In this document: piece after piece, positions 52,607-60,262 of the stretch | Layout: every line of letters begins with the position of its first letter | How positions within the stretch are numbered: the stretch's first letter is position 1 | Assembly: GCF_050410795.1 (NCBI RefSeq) | Contig: NZ_CP191258.1 | Span: 4,960,001-5,024,000, forward strand | From: Fontivita pretiosa | Lineage (GTDB): Bacteria; Planctomycetota; Phycisphaerae; Tepidisphaerales; Tepidisphaeraceae | Length of the DNA: 64,000 nucleotides | Direction of reading: 5' to 3' | The notes under the pieces: model-generated | Seen by the model: only the letters and a program-made list of their open reading frames with translations | Told to the model about the DNA's origin: nothing | The model's database searches: none | Translations under genes and position numbers: made by a program

Positions 52607-52640
52607 GTCATCGGCCGCTCCGTACGGGGCGGCCGGTGAC
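52607..52640 (+). terminator. Long hairpin after the PEP-CTERM gene
   Basis: 52607-52621 pairs with 52626-52640 over 15 base pairs (two G-U) around a GTAC loop, 43 bases past the stop codon. A weak T-containing stretch follows. It is the best terminator candidate for the 4.6 kb gene. Confidence 0.55.
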
Positions 52641-52722
52641 GTTCTGTGGCGTGGCGATCGCGGCGATCGGCGTCCGCAGCGGGCGTGCATCAGGCGGAGT
52701 TGTCGCCTATGATCCGCGGCAC

Positions 52723-53718
52723 ATGCCGGACCCCTATCGCCAGATCATCGACCGCCTGGCGGCAAGCCGCCGGGTGCTGCTCACCACCCACGTGCGTCCG
52801 GACGGCGACGCGATCGGCACGACCGCGGCGCTGGCGCTGGCGATGCGCAAGGTGGGCGTGGAGTCGGAGGTGTTGCTGCTGAGCCACCTGCCGACCAAGT
52901 ACGCGTTTGTGTACAGCGAGAATCAGATCATCTATCACGATGTCGAAAAGGGCTGGCCGGAACGATTCGGCTTCGAGCGGTTTGATGTGCTGCTGGTGGC
53001 GGACACGGGAACCTGGTCGCAGCTTCCCGGGCTGCGGCAGCGCGTCGAGCCGCTGTCGATGCCCAAGATCGTGATCGATCATCATCTGACGCAGGAGGAC
53101 TGGGCGGAGTTGAAGCTGGTGATACCGGAAGCGGCGGCGGCGGGGGAGATCGCCGCGGAGCTGATCGAGCTTTGGCCGATTCCGATTGACCAGGCTATCG
53201 CGACGGCCCTTTTTGTGGCCATCGCCTCCGACACTGGCTGGTTTCAGTTTGCCAACACGCGACCGTTCACGCACCGGCTGGCGGCCACGCTGATCGAAAA
53301 GGGGGTGGATACGGATCGCATCTACCAACTGCTGTATCAGAACGAGCGGGTCGAGCGGGTGGCGCTGCAGACGCGGGCGATGCAGTCGCTGGAGCTGCTG
53401 GCGGACGGTCGGCTGGCGGTCATGCGTCTGTCACGGCAGGATTTTGCCGACACGCGAGCGAGCGTTCCCGACACGGAGAATCTGGTCAACGTGCCGCTTC
53501 AGATCCGTACGGTTCAGGTGTCGGTGCTGGTGGTCGAGCCGCCCGAGCCCGGACCGGTGCGAGTCAGCTTGCGGAGCAAGGGGCAGATCGATGTGGCGAG
53601 GTTTGCCGAGGAGTTTGGCGGGGGCGGGCACGCGCGGGCGGCGGGGCTGAAGCTGCACACCAGCTTGCAGGAAGCGCGAGATCGCGTGGTCGAGGCGCTG
53701 CTGTCACGAATGACGTAG
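52723..53718 (+). CDS. nrnA: DHH family phosphoesterase, NrnA-like (oligoribonuclease/pAp phosphatase)
   Basis: A 331-residue enzyme with DHH and DHHA1 domains. Motifs are LLTTHVRPDGDAIGTT (metal-binding HxxPDGDAIGS type), LLVADTG, the DHH box in KIVIDHHLT and ATALFVAIASDTGWFQF. The C-terminal DHHA1 domain has RSKGQIDVARFAEEFGGGGHARAAG. NrnA proteins degrade very short RNAs (2-5 nt) and 3'-phosphoadenosine 5'-phosphate. ATG 52723 is chosen because homology starts there; the frame is open 29 codons upstream into the hairpin. rsfS follows about 120 bases later, as in many bacteria where RNA and ribosome factors cluster. Confidence 0.93.
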   Translation: MPDPYRQIIDRLAASRRVLLTTHVRPDGDAIGTTAALALAMRKVGVESEVLLLSHLPTKYAFVYSENQIIYHDVEKGWPERFGFERFDVLLVADTGTWSQLPGLRQRVEPLSMPKIVIDHHLTQEDWAELKLVIPEAAAAGEIAAELIELWPIPIDQAIATALFVAIASDTGWFQFANTRPFTHRLAATLIEKGVDTDRIYQLLYQNERVERVALQTRAMQSLELLADGRLAVMRLSRQDFADTRASVPDTENLVNVPLQIRTVQVSVLVVEPPEPGPVRVSLRSKGQIDVARFAEEFGGGGHARAAGLKLHTSLQEARDRVVEALLSRMT

Positions 53719-53836
53719 AGGCTGCTGCGACCGGGCGAGCTTTTCGGGCAGGGACAGGCGCTGCACAGGCATATAAACTACCGGCACAAGTGGAAGATGG
53801 AGGTGCGACATCGCAGCCAGAGCCACGCAAAACCAG

Positions 53837-54256
53837 ATGATCGAAGTAGCCCAGACCCCGGAGCAACAGGATGCGCGCTTCGAGGCGGCCAGACGGTTCG
53901 CGATCGAGGCGGCGAGGCTGGCGGCCAACACGCGCTGCCACAACGTCGTCGTGCTGGATGTCAGCGGGCTGTCGCCGGTGTGCGACTTTTTTGTCATCGC
54001 CACCGGCACCAGCCCGCGGCAGATGCGCACGGTGGCCGACGATCTGGAAGAGCTGGCGCAGGCACAGGGCTATCCGCCGCTGAACGAGGCCGGCCGGGAA
54101 GGTTCGACCTGGATCCTGGTCGATTGCATCGATGTGGTGATCCACGTGTTCAGCGAGCAGGCGCGGCAGTACTACGACCTGGACAGCCTCTGGGGGGACG
54201 CCCGGCGCATTGAGTGGCAGGTGGAACCGCAGATGAACACGGATGAACGTCAGTGA
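53837..54256 (+). CDS. rsfS: Ribosome silencing factor RsfS
   Basis: A 139-residue RsfS/Iojap protein that binds L14 of the large ribosomal subunit and blocks subunit joining during starvation. Signatures are VVVLDVSGLSPVCDFFVIATG, TSPRQMRTVADDLEE and a C-terminal DVVIHVFSEQARQYYDLDSLWGD (shortened) typical of the family. The last eight residues (MNTDERQ region) are encoded by a copy of the dispersed GATGAACACGGAT element, so the natural end may be a few residues longer than in relatives. No proAB or nadD neighbour is seen. Confidence 0.96.
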   Translation: MIEVAQTPEQQDARFEAARRFAIEAARLAANTRCHNVVVLDVSGLSPVCDFFVIATGTSPRQMRTVADDLEELAQAQGYPPLNEAGREGSTWILVDCIDVVIHVFSEQARQYYDLDSLWGDARRIEWQVEPQMNTDERQ

Positions 54257-54263
54257 TCGCGGG

Positions 54264-54719
54264 TCAAAGCGATGTCGAACCGTAATGGCCGCCAATTGAC
54301 GGCGGCGGGCGTGTCGGCTGGTTCTTCGGCGTGGCTGAAGCAGGCGCTGCATCGTGTGCGCCGGTGTGTTCCGCGGCGGCCAACTGGGAGAGAATCTCTG
54401 GCAGATGAGCATCCAGACCCCCACGGGACAGAGCGGTGATGCCCCTGGATTTGGCTAGGGCAAGCGTGGCGGTGTCCGTATGTGAGGCAAAGCCCAGCAC
54501 GTGGCTGCGGGTTCGCGCTTTCCAGTCCGCGGCGGCGTCGAGGGATCCGGGCTGATTCAGATCGACCAGCATGGCCGTGGCAGGCGGCGCATCGGCGAGT
54601 TTGGCGGGGTCGCGGATCAGGTGAACGGACAGATTCAGCGCCCTGGCCGCCGCAGTGATCTTCGAGCCAAACACCAAGTCGCGGCAAAGCACGAGGATGG
54701 GGGCCGGGGAAGGATTCAT
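54264..54719 (-). CDS. Degenerate receiver-like hypothetical protein
   Basis: About 151 residues. It has a CheY-like alternation of strands and helices: ILVLCRDLVFGSKI, LSVHLIRDP, TAMLVDLNQPGSLD, SHVLGFASHTD, GITALSRGGLDAHLPEIL. However, the N-terminal acidic pair is absent and the Lys in the last strand is replaced. It may be a pseudo-receiver that signals by contact, or a receiver-like domain that binds nucleic acid. It has a Pro/Thr-rich C-terminal tail. Convergent with rsfS (7-base gap) and divergent from motA. Confidence 0.7.
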   Translation of the reverse strand: MNPSPAPILVLCRDLVFGSKITAAARALNLSVHLIRDPAKLADAPPATAMLVDLNQPGSLDAAADWKARTRSHVLGFASHTDTATLALAKSRGITALSRGGLDAHLPEILSQLAAAEHTGAHDAAPASATPKNQPTRPPPSIGGHYGSTSL

Positions 54720-54908
54720 GCAGGGGATTGAAGCGCGCAAGCATGCCGGGGGCAAGCGGTGGCGATTGCGGATTTGGGATCTCGGAGTGCGGATTTAGTG
54801 ATCCAATCGGCGACGGATCGGCCAAGGCGAAGCCCGGAAGCGGCGATGACCGGCGTGGGGGCCGATAATTTCATTTCTTTTGCCCCGGATTGCCGAAGAA
54901 ACAGTGGC

Positions 54909-55688
54909 ATGGATCTGGCAACGGTGATCGGATACCTGCTGGCGTGGGGAGCGTTGACGTACGGGGCATACCATGCTTCGCACGGCGCGGTGGGATCGTA
55001 TATCAAGCCGGGTGAGGCGATTCTGGTGGGGGGCATGGCGTTGGGGGCGGCGTTCGCATCGATGCCGCTGCACGCGGCCATGGGGGCGCTGGGCGCGGTC
55101 AAGAAGTGTCTGTTTTCCAAAGAGACTCACATCGAGCATCTGATCAAGCAGATCGTCAGCTACGCGGAGACGGCCCGTCGCGACGGGGTACTGGCCCTGG
55201 AATCGGTAGCCCGGGAGGCGCCGGACCCGTTTCTTCGCCGCGGTCTGCAACTGACCATCGACGGCACCGATCCGGAAGTGATCGAGCGGATCATGAGGAT
55301 CGAGATTGAAGCCATGGGCGAGCGGCACAAACACGGACGGCACTTCTGGCATTCGGTGGCGAAATTCGGCCCGGGCTGCGGGCTGATCGCCTGTTTGTGC
55401 GGTCAGGTGGCCATGTTCCGCAACCTTAACGGCGATGCCGGAACGATCGGCGCCGCGCTGGCTGTGGCGCTGGTCGGAACGCTCTACGGGGCGCTGATCC
55501 AGAACATCATGGCTGGTCCGCTGGCGGAAAAACTGGCGGTCAAGAGCAAGGAGGAGATGTTCATCAAGGAAATCATCCTCCAGGGCGTGCTGAGCATCCA
55601 GGCGGGGAACAATCCCCGCGTGGTTGAGATGCAGTTGCTCAGCTTCCTCAGCGCCAAGCAGCAGGAAGCGCTGCCTAAAGCGGCGTAG
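54909..55688 (+). CDS. motA: MotA/TolQ/ExbB-type proton channel protein (MotA)
   Basis: A 259-residue membrane protein with four predicted helices (near residues 4-24, 33-55, 155-177 and 185-208). A large cytoplasmic loop carries ETARRDGVLALESVAREAPDPFLRRGLQL, including the MotA-type Arg/Glu residues that engage the rotor, and helix three has the Pro-Gly segment. Together with the following motB-like gene it should form a proton-driven stator. ATG 54909 begins at the first helix; the frame is open 50 codons further upstream through spacer repeat sequence. No flagellin, switch or export gene is in the window. Confidence 0.9.
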   Translation: MDLATVIGYLLAWGALTYGAYHASHGAVGSYIKPGEAILVGGMALGAAFASMPLHAAMGALGAVKKCLFSKETHIEHLIKQIVSYAETARRDGVLALESVAREAPDPFLRRGLQLTIDGTDPEVIERIMRIEIEAMGERHKHGRHFWHSVAKFGPGCGLIACLCGQVAMFRNLNGDAGTIGAALAVALVGTLYGALIQNIMAGPLAEKLAVKSKEEMFIKEIILQGVLSIQAGNNPRVVEMQLLSFLSAKQQEALPKAA

Positions 55689-55689
55689 G

Positions 55690-55768
55690 AAGAGCCAGGA
55701 GGATGAGGGATCGACGATGATTCAGTCGGCGGCATTCATCCTTCACCCATCATCGTTCATCGTTTGAT
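55690..55768. repeat. Purine/pyrimidine inverted spacer between motA and motB
   Basis: A purine-rich GGAGGATGAGGGATCG arm and a pyrimidine-rich ATTCATCCTTCACCCATC arm form an imperfect inverted repeat filling the gap. The same design occurs at 60170-60245 between the fusion enzyme and mutase genes, and a single arm lies at 21113-21141. Confidence 0.5.
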
Positions 55769-55771
55769 TCG

Positions 55772-56545
55772 ATGGCCCAAGGCTGCAAAAAGTGCGATCC
55801 GATGGAGCTGTGTGAAGAATGCCCCGAGTGGATCTTCACACTGGCGGATCTGATCATGTGCATGATGGGGCTGTTCATCATCCTGTGGGTGATGAAGCCC
55901 GGCACACAGGCGGCCCAGCAGCCGGGGGACAGCGCGGAACTGACACGGGTGATAGCGGCAATCCGGGAGGCGTTCGGGTACGTGCCGGATCCCAACAGCA
56001 CCGATCCGGTAGACGTGCAGATGCTGCTGATGAAGCTGGAGCGGATGAAGATGAACGGCCCGGGGGAGAAGGGCAAGAGCCGAGTTGAGGCCAAAGGGGC
56101 TGAAGGGACCGATCCGGAAGTCACCAGCATTCGGATGGGCCGTCAGTCGGTGGTTGGCGGGCGGGTGATGTTTGAGCGCGGGGAGTCGAAGCTGACGCGT
56201 GAGGCGATGCGGGCTTTGGACGAGATCGCACTTCAGATCCGCGGACACCGGAACATCGTGATGATCAAGGGGCACAGCTCACTGGACGACCTGCCGGACG
56301 GAGCCAGCGAAGAACAGAAGATGGATCTATCGCTGCGTCGCGCGCAGGCGGTGTCGGATTATCTCACCAGCAAGGGGGTTTCGCCGGATATCCTGCGGGT
56401 GCAGGGGTGCTCGACATTCGAGCCGGTGCTTCAGCGAGCCTACACGCCGGAGCTTCAGCGCGCAAACCGCCGCGTGGAGGTGGAGGCAACCGCCACGCTT
56501 GTCGAAGAGCTTCAGGATCGCGGTAAGTCGCAAACCAACAGATAA
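55772..56545 (+). CDS. motB: MotB-like stator protein, OmpA domain, with Cys-rich N-terminus
   Basis: A 257-residue protein. The single membrane helix (about residues 22-43) contains the proton-binding Asp in FTLADLIMCMMGLFIIL. A C-terminal OmpA/MotB domain (about 135-245) has the peptidoglycan-binding pattern GHSSLDDLPDG...LSLRRAQAVSDYL and LQRANRRVEVEA. It anchors the stator to the wall while MotA and MotB pass protons. The cytoplasmic N-terminus MAQGCKKCDPMELCEECPEW has two CxxC pairs (Cys5/8 and Cys14/17), a possible metal site, unlike E. coli MotB. Paired with motA across 83 bases. Confidence 0.9.
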   Translation: MAQGCKKCDPMELCEECPEWIFTLADLIMCMMGLFIILWVMKPGTQAAQQPGDSAELTRVIAAIREAFGYVPDPNSTDPVDVQMLLMKLERMKMNGPGEKGKSRVEAKGAEGTDPEVTSIRMGRQSVVGGRVMFERGESKLTREAMRALDEIALQIRGHRNIVMIKGHSSLDDLPDGASEEQKMDLSLRRAQAVSDYLTSKGVSPDILRVQGCSTFEPVLQRAYTPELQRANRRVEVEATATLVEELQDRGKSQTNR

Positions 56546-56922
56546 TTACACTTCTTTTCGCCGGGGACACATGCGCCTTGCTCGACGCAGCGTTCATCGC
56601 GCCATTGTCGCGCGGTGCGCACATTGATAGCGTCCAAGATGGACGGGTAATGGCGGGCCGACTCGTGCTTGGGTGCGGCGAGCAGCGACATTTTGTCGCT
56701 ACAGATGGGACATCGTGTCATATTTTCTACCGTATCTGCTTGCAGCGTGGGTATATGCGCAAGGTGCGCAAGATTTTTTTCGCGCAGTTTTTCACGAATT
56801 TCCTGAAGGGTTGAGCATGCCGGGAAGCGGTGTCCGGAGCAGGCGGTCGGCTGAGGTACGAATTTTGCATACCTAAGATCGACAGACGTGAATAAGACTT
56901 TGGAATGAGACGCTGAAAACAA
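56512..56922 (-). CDS. Doubtful small Cys-containing open frame
   Basis: A 136-codon minus-strand frame in a region of lower GC. The second half begins MTRCPICSDKMSLL and contains seven Cys, so a small zinc-binding protein is possible. Against it, codon third positions look only moderately GC-rich, no ribosome binding site is clear, and its end overlaps motB by 34 bases on the other strand. Listed because nothing else explains this stretch; I would not rely on it. Confidence 0.2.
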   Translation of the reverse strand: MFSASHSKVLFTSVDLRYAKFVPQPTACSGHRFPACSTLQEIREKLREKNLAHLAHIPTLQADTVENMTRCPICSDKMSLLAAPKHESARHYPSILDAINVRTARQWRDERCVEQGACVPGEKKCNYLLVCDLPRS

Positions 56923-57370
56923 AGGGCGAGGTAGATCATGAAGCGGAATGCACGACGTCCAGTGGCCGGCGAGGGGCGGGCCGGCGGGTCCGGCGTCTCT
57001 TGCCGCGGTGCCGCGACGGCAGACGCCGCTGACGCCAAAACACAGGGGCTGTCGGCAACGGTGGGCAGCCAGGCGGGTGATTCGCTCGCGACCGTTGTCG
57101 CCATTCCGTCTTCAGCCACTTGGGCCCGTTATATCGACAGCCGATTGAGGCAATTCAGCCTTCGATAATCCAGGGCTGCTTGCCCGGTTGCTGTCCACAC
57201 CGAACCGGGTATCTCGGCGCCGGTACCAAGTCAGGCGCCGCCCGTAGTGATGCTCAGGCCCGTATTCCGGGCCGACCAGTTTGACATCCCAGGCAAGGAT
57301 TCTCAGCGAGCCGGTCCCAGGGCTCGGGAAGGAACATGGTGCGCGCATGAAGCAACAGGAAGGAACCACA
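56546..57370. other. Long region without a convincing gene, lower GC
   Basis: About 825 bases between motB and the fusion glycosidase gene. From about 56690 to 56910 the base composition is clearly less GC-rich than its surroundings, with runs such as AGATTTTTTTCGCG. Two short open frames (the minus-strand frame at 56512-56922, and a plus-strand one at 56938-57168 encoding an Ala/Gly/Arg-rich 76-mer after a GCGAGG site) have no recognisable domain. The region must contain the promoter of the carbohydrate gene cluster; no riboswitch class is recognised. Confidence 0.4.
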
Positions 57371-60169
57371 ATGCTGAACACAACGACCGGCAGCACGACC
57401 ACAGAACTGATTCCCGCTCATTCGCAAGGCCAGGCTTCAACCCAACCAACATCGCAATGCGACACCCCGGATCCGGCCGTGGCGCAGTTGCCCTTCACCC
57501 AGTTTGTGTGGGGCTCGGGGCTGGAGTGCTCGTTTCTCCCGCACATCAAGGTCGATCAATTCGAGTGGACGCAGCACAACCGTTTCTGGCGGGAAGACCT
57601 GCGCCGTGCCGTCGACGAGGTGGGCCTGAGGTATCTGCGCTATGCGTTTCCATGGCACCTGATCGAGGCGCAGCGCGGACAGTTCGACTGGAGCATGCCC
57701 GATGAACGCCTGGCGGAGATGCAGAAGCTGGGCATCACGCCGTTCATTGACATCATGCACTTCGGCACGCCGCTGTGGCTGAAGCAAGCCGTGGGCGACC
57801 CGGAATTTCCCGAAGCTCTGGAGCGGTTCAGCGAAGCGATCGTGACGCGCTATCGCGACTGCGTGAAGACGTGGTGTCCGTTTAACGAGCCGCTGGTCAG
57901 CGCGCTGTTCAGCGGAGATTTTGGCTTCTGGCCGCCGCACCAGCGCAAGTGGCGGGGGTACATGCCGGTGCTGAGCCGGATTGTGCAGGCGGTGAACCGC
58001 TCGATCCGCGCCATCCGCCGCGCTCAGCCGGAGGCGACAGTGCTGCTGTGTGACGCGGCAGAGGCCTATCAGAGCCGGCATGGGGAACTGGCTGGCGAAG
58101 TGGCGCGCAGGAACCTGCGTCGGTTCCTGGTGATGGACCTTCTGCTGGGGCGGGTGGACGAGCATCATGCGGCCTACTCGTGGCTGAACAGCTACGGGAT
58201 GAGCGAGCTGGATCTGGAGTGGTTCCGGCAGAACCCGCAATCGCCGGATGTGCTGGGGCTGGACTATTACACGCACAGCGACTGGCAACTGGACATGACC
58301 GCCGACGGAAGCGTGAGGCAGCGTCGTGCGGATAAGCCGCTGGGGCTGTATGGCGTGGCCCAGGCCTATTGGCGGCGCTACGGCCTGCCGCTGATGCTGA
58401 CGGAAACTTCGATCGAGGGGCAGCCGATCAACCGCGAAATCTGGCTGGAGACGAACATCGAGCAGATCCGCCGCCTGCGCGAAGAGGGCGTGCCGATGCT
58501 GGGGATGATCTGGTGGCCGCTGCTGGACCAGATCGACTGGGATGGCGCGCTGACACACCGGATCGGAAAGATCCATGAGGTGGGATTGTTCCATCTGGTC
58601 AGGCAGGCGGACGGGACACTCAAGCGTACGGCCACGCCACTGGCGCGGCTGTTCCGCGAGGCAGCCGAGTCCGCGGAGCAGCGCGTCGGCCGGCTCCAGA
58701 CGATTGCCTATCCATCGCGCGAGGCCGAGGATGAGCAACTGCCGCCGATCGGGCAGTGGATCCAGCCGACGGTGCAGCCTGAATCGCGGCGTGAGGTTCA
58801 AACCGCTGGCGACGGCAACGGCAATGGCAACGGAAACGGAAACGGAGCAGTGAAAGTGATGGCGGGGCGCGGGAGGCTCGCCGACGCGGTGCCCGGCCTT
58901 GCCGCTGAGCGAAGCGTTGATGCCCAGATCACCGCTGAGCTTCGCACCGCCGATCAGAAGGACGTTGGTGCCTATGGCATCGTGGTCTTCAGCCATCTGC
59001 GCTGGGGATTCGTCTGGCAGCGCCCGCAACAGTTCCTCTCGCGATTCGCCAAAAAGCACCAGGTGCTGTTCATTGAGGAGCCATTTTTTGATCTGGCCGA
59101 GGGACGCGAGCCGCGGATCGACTACCACCGTGTGATGCCGAACGTGACGGTTGTCACGCCACACTGCTCGGGGTCGTGGAATCGCAATCCCAAGCTGCCG
59201 CAGAAACTGCGGGAGTGGACGCTTGAGGCGATTGCGCACATGAACAGCGACGGGCAGTTCGATCGCCCGGTGCTCTGGTACTACAACCCGATGGACGCGA
59301 GCTGGTCACTGGGGCACATCGAGCATCGCGGGATCGTCTACGACTGCATGGACGAGCTGTCCCAGTTCAGCGGAGCACCCCGGCAACTGGTGGACAACGA
59401 GCGGCGGCTGATGGAATACGCCGACATCGTGTTCACCGGCGGCTATGAGCTGTGGCTCAAGAAGCGGCAATACCACCCCAACGCGCACTTCTTCGGTTGC
59501 GGCGTGGAGTTCGATCATTTCGCCAAGGCGATGAGCGAAGACTCGGTGATCCCGCCGGACATCGACTTCATGGCCCGGCCGATCCTGGGGTGGTTCGGCG
59601 TGGTGGATGAGCGCGTGGACTACGCGCTGGTTGGCGAGGCGGCGCGGCTGCGGCCCGACTGGAGCTTCGCCATCGTCGGCCCGGTCGTGAAGATCGATCC
59701 GAACCTGCTGCCGCATTCGCCCAACCTGTTCTGGATGGGCGGCCGGGATTACCAGGTGCTGCCCAACTACTGCCGCGCGTTCGACATCTGCATCATGCCA
59801 TTCGCAATGAACGCGGCCACGCAGTTCATCAACCCGACCAAGGCGCTGGAGTACATGGCGACCGGGCGACCGATCATCAGCACGCCGGTCAAGGATGTCG
59901 TGCGACAACACAAGGATACGGTCTCGATCGTGCGCACGGCGCATGAGTTCGTCGCCGAGGCCGAACGACTGCTGAAAAATCCCGATCCGGATCGGATTCA
60001 GCGCGGCATCGAGAAGGCCCGGCAGAGCAGTTGGGACAACACCGTCAAGCGCATGCAGGAACTGATCCGCGAGGCGATCACGCAGCCGGATCGTCGCAGC
60101 GCCCGCAAGATCGAGCCGCTTCTGGAAGCGGAACTGGAGTATCAGTACCAGTACACGCCCGGGTCGTGA
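57371..60169 (+). CDS. Glycoside hydrolase family 1-like / glycosyltransferase fusion protein
   Basis: A 932-residue two-domain protein with no signal peptide. Residues about 45-430 form a GH1-type TIM barrel: the candidate acid/base is Glu173 in PFNEPLVSA and the candidate nucleophile Glu345 in LMLTETSIEG (classic enzymes read NEP and TENG). A GNGNGNGNGNG linker near residues 480-495 leads to a glycosyltransferase domain (about 535-900): YGIVVFSHLRWGFVWQRPQQFLSRF, then GIVYDCMDELSQF and NPTKALEYMATGRPIISTPVKDV, a GT4-like donor-binding end. The fusion suggests one polypeptide that both transfers and trims or transglycosylates sugars in the cytoplasm. ATG 57371 is preceded by GGAAGGA; earlier in-frame ATGs lack a good site. 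The next gene is a UDP-galactopyranose mutase. Confidence 0.88.
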   Translation: MLNTTTGSTTTELIPAHSQGQASTQPTSQCDTPDPAVAQLPFTQFVWGSGLECSFLPHIKVDQFEWTQHNRFWREDLRRAVDEVGLRYLRYAFPWHLIEAQRGQFDWSMPDERLAEMQKLGITPFIDIMHFGTPLWLKQAVGDPEFPEALERFSEAIVTRYRDCVKTWCPFNEPLVSALFSGDFGFWPPHQRKWRGYMPVLSRIVQAVNRSIRAIRRAQPEATVLLCDAAEAYQSRHGELAGEVARRNLRRFLVMDLLLGRVDEHHAAYSWLNSYGMSELDLEWFRQNPQSPDVLGLDYYTHSDWQLDMTADGSVRQRRADKPLGLYGVAQAYWRRYGLPLMLTETSIEGQPINREIWLETNIEQIRRLREEGVPMLGMIWWPLLDQIDWDGALTHRIGKIHEVGLFHLVRQADGTLKRTATPLARLFREAAESAEQRVGRLQTIAYPSREAEDEQLPPIGQWIQPTVQPESRREVQTAGDGNGNGNGNGNGAVKVMAGRGRLADAVPGLAAERSVDAQITAELRTADQKDVGAYGIVVFSHLRWGFVWQRPQQFLSRFAKKHQVLFIEEPFFDLAEGREPRIDYHRVMPNVTVVTPHCSGSWNRNPKLPQKLREWTLEAIAHMNSDGQFDRPVLWYYNPMDASWSLGHIEHRGIVYDCMDELSQFSGAPRQLVDNERRLMEYADIVFTGGYELWLKKRQYHPNAHFFGCGVEFDHFAKAMSEDSVIPPDIDFMARPILGWFGVVDERVDYALVGEAARLRPDWSFAIVGPVVKIDPNLLPHSPNLFWMGGRDYQVLPNYCRAFDICIMPFAMNAATQFINPTKALEYMATGRPIISTPVKDVVRQHKDTVSIVRTAHEFVAEAERLLKNPDPDRIQRGIEKARQSSWDNTVKRMQELIREAITQPDRRSARKIEPLLEAELEYQYQYTPGS
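58811..58846 (+). repeat. GGCAAC/GGAAAC hexamer microsatellite encoding a Gly-Asn linker
   Basis: Six tandem hexamer-like units of GGCAAC/GGAAAC type encode alternating Gly and Asn between the two domains of the fusion protein. Such runs expand and contract by slippage in whole codon pairs, so linker length may vary between strains. Confidence 0.75.
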
Positions 60170-60245
60170 AGAACGAACGAGCGGAAGAGTGAAGGACGAA
60201 GAGGCTGCATCGTTTTGGTGCTTCTGACTTCATCCTTCATCCTCA
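60170..60245. repeat. Purine/pyrimidine inverted spacer between fusion enzyme and mutase genes
   Basis: A purine arm (GGAAGAGTGAAGGACGAAG) and a pyrimidine arm (CTTCATCCTTCATCCTC) face each other across about 30 bases. The pair could fold in the transcript between two genes of one cluster. It resembles the motA-motB spacer. Confidence 0.5.
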
Positions 60246-60262
60246 GTCTAATGGGAGTGATC

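Noticed and set aside
56938..57168. 76-codon Ala/Gly/Arg-rich plus-strand frame after a GCGAGG site
   Set aside because: Low-complexity composition and no recognisable domain; kept only as part of the non-coding region description.
57437..59239. 600-codon frame antisense to the GH1-GT fusion
   Set aside because: The plus-strand catalytic Glu motifs and GT signatures decide the coding strand.
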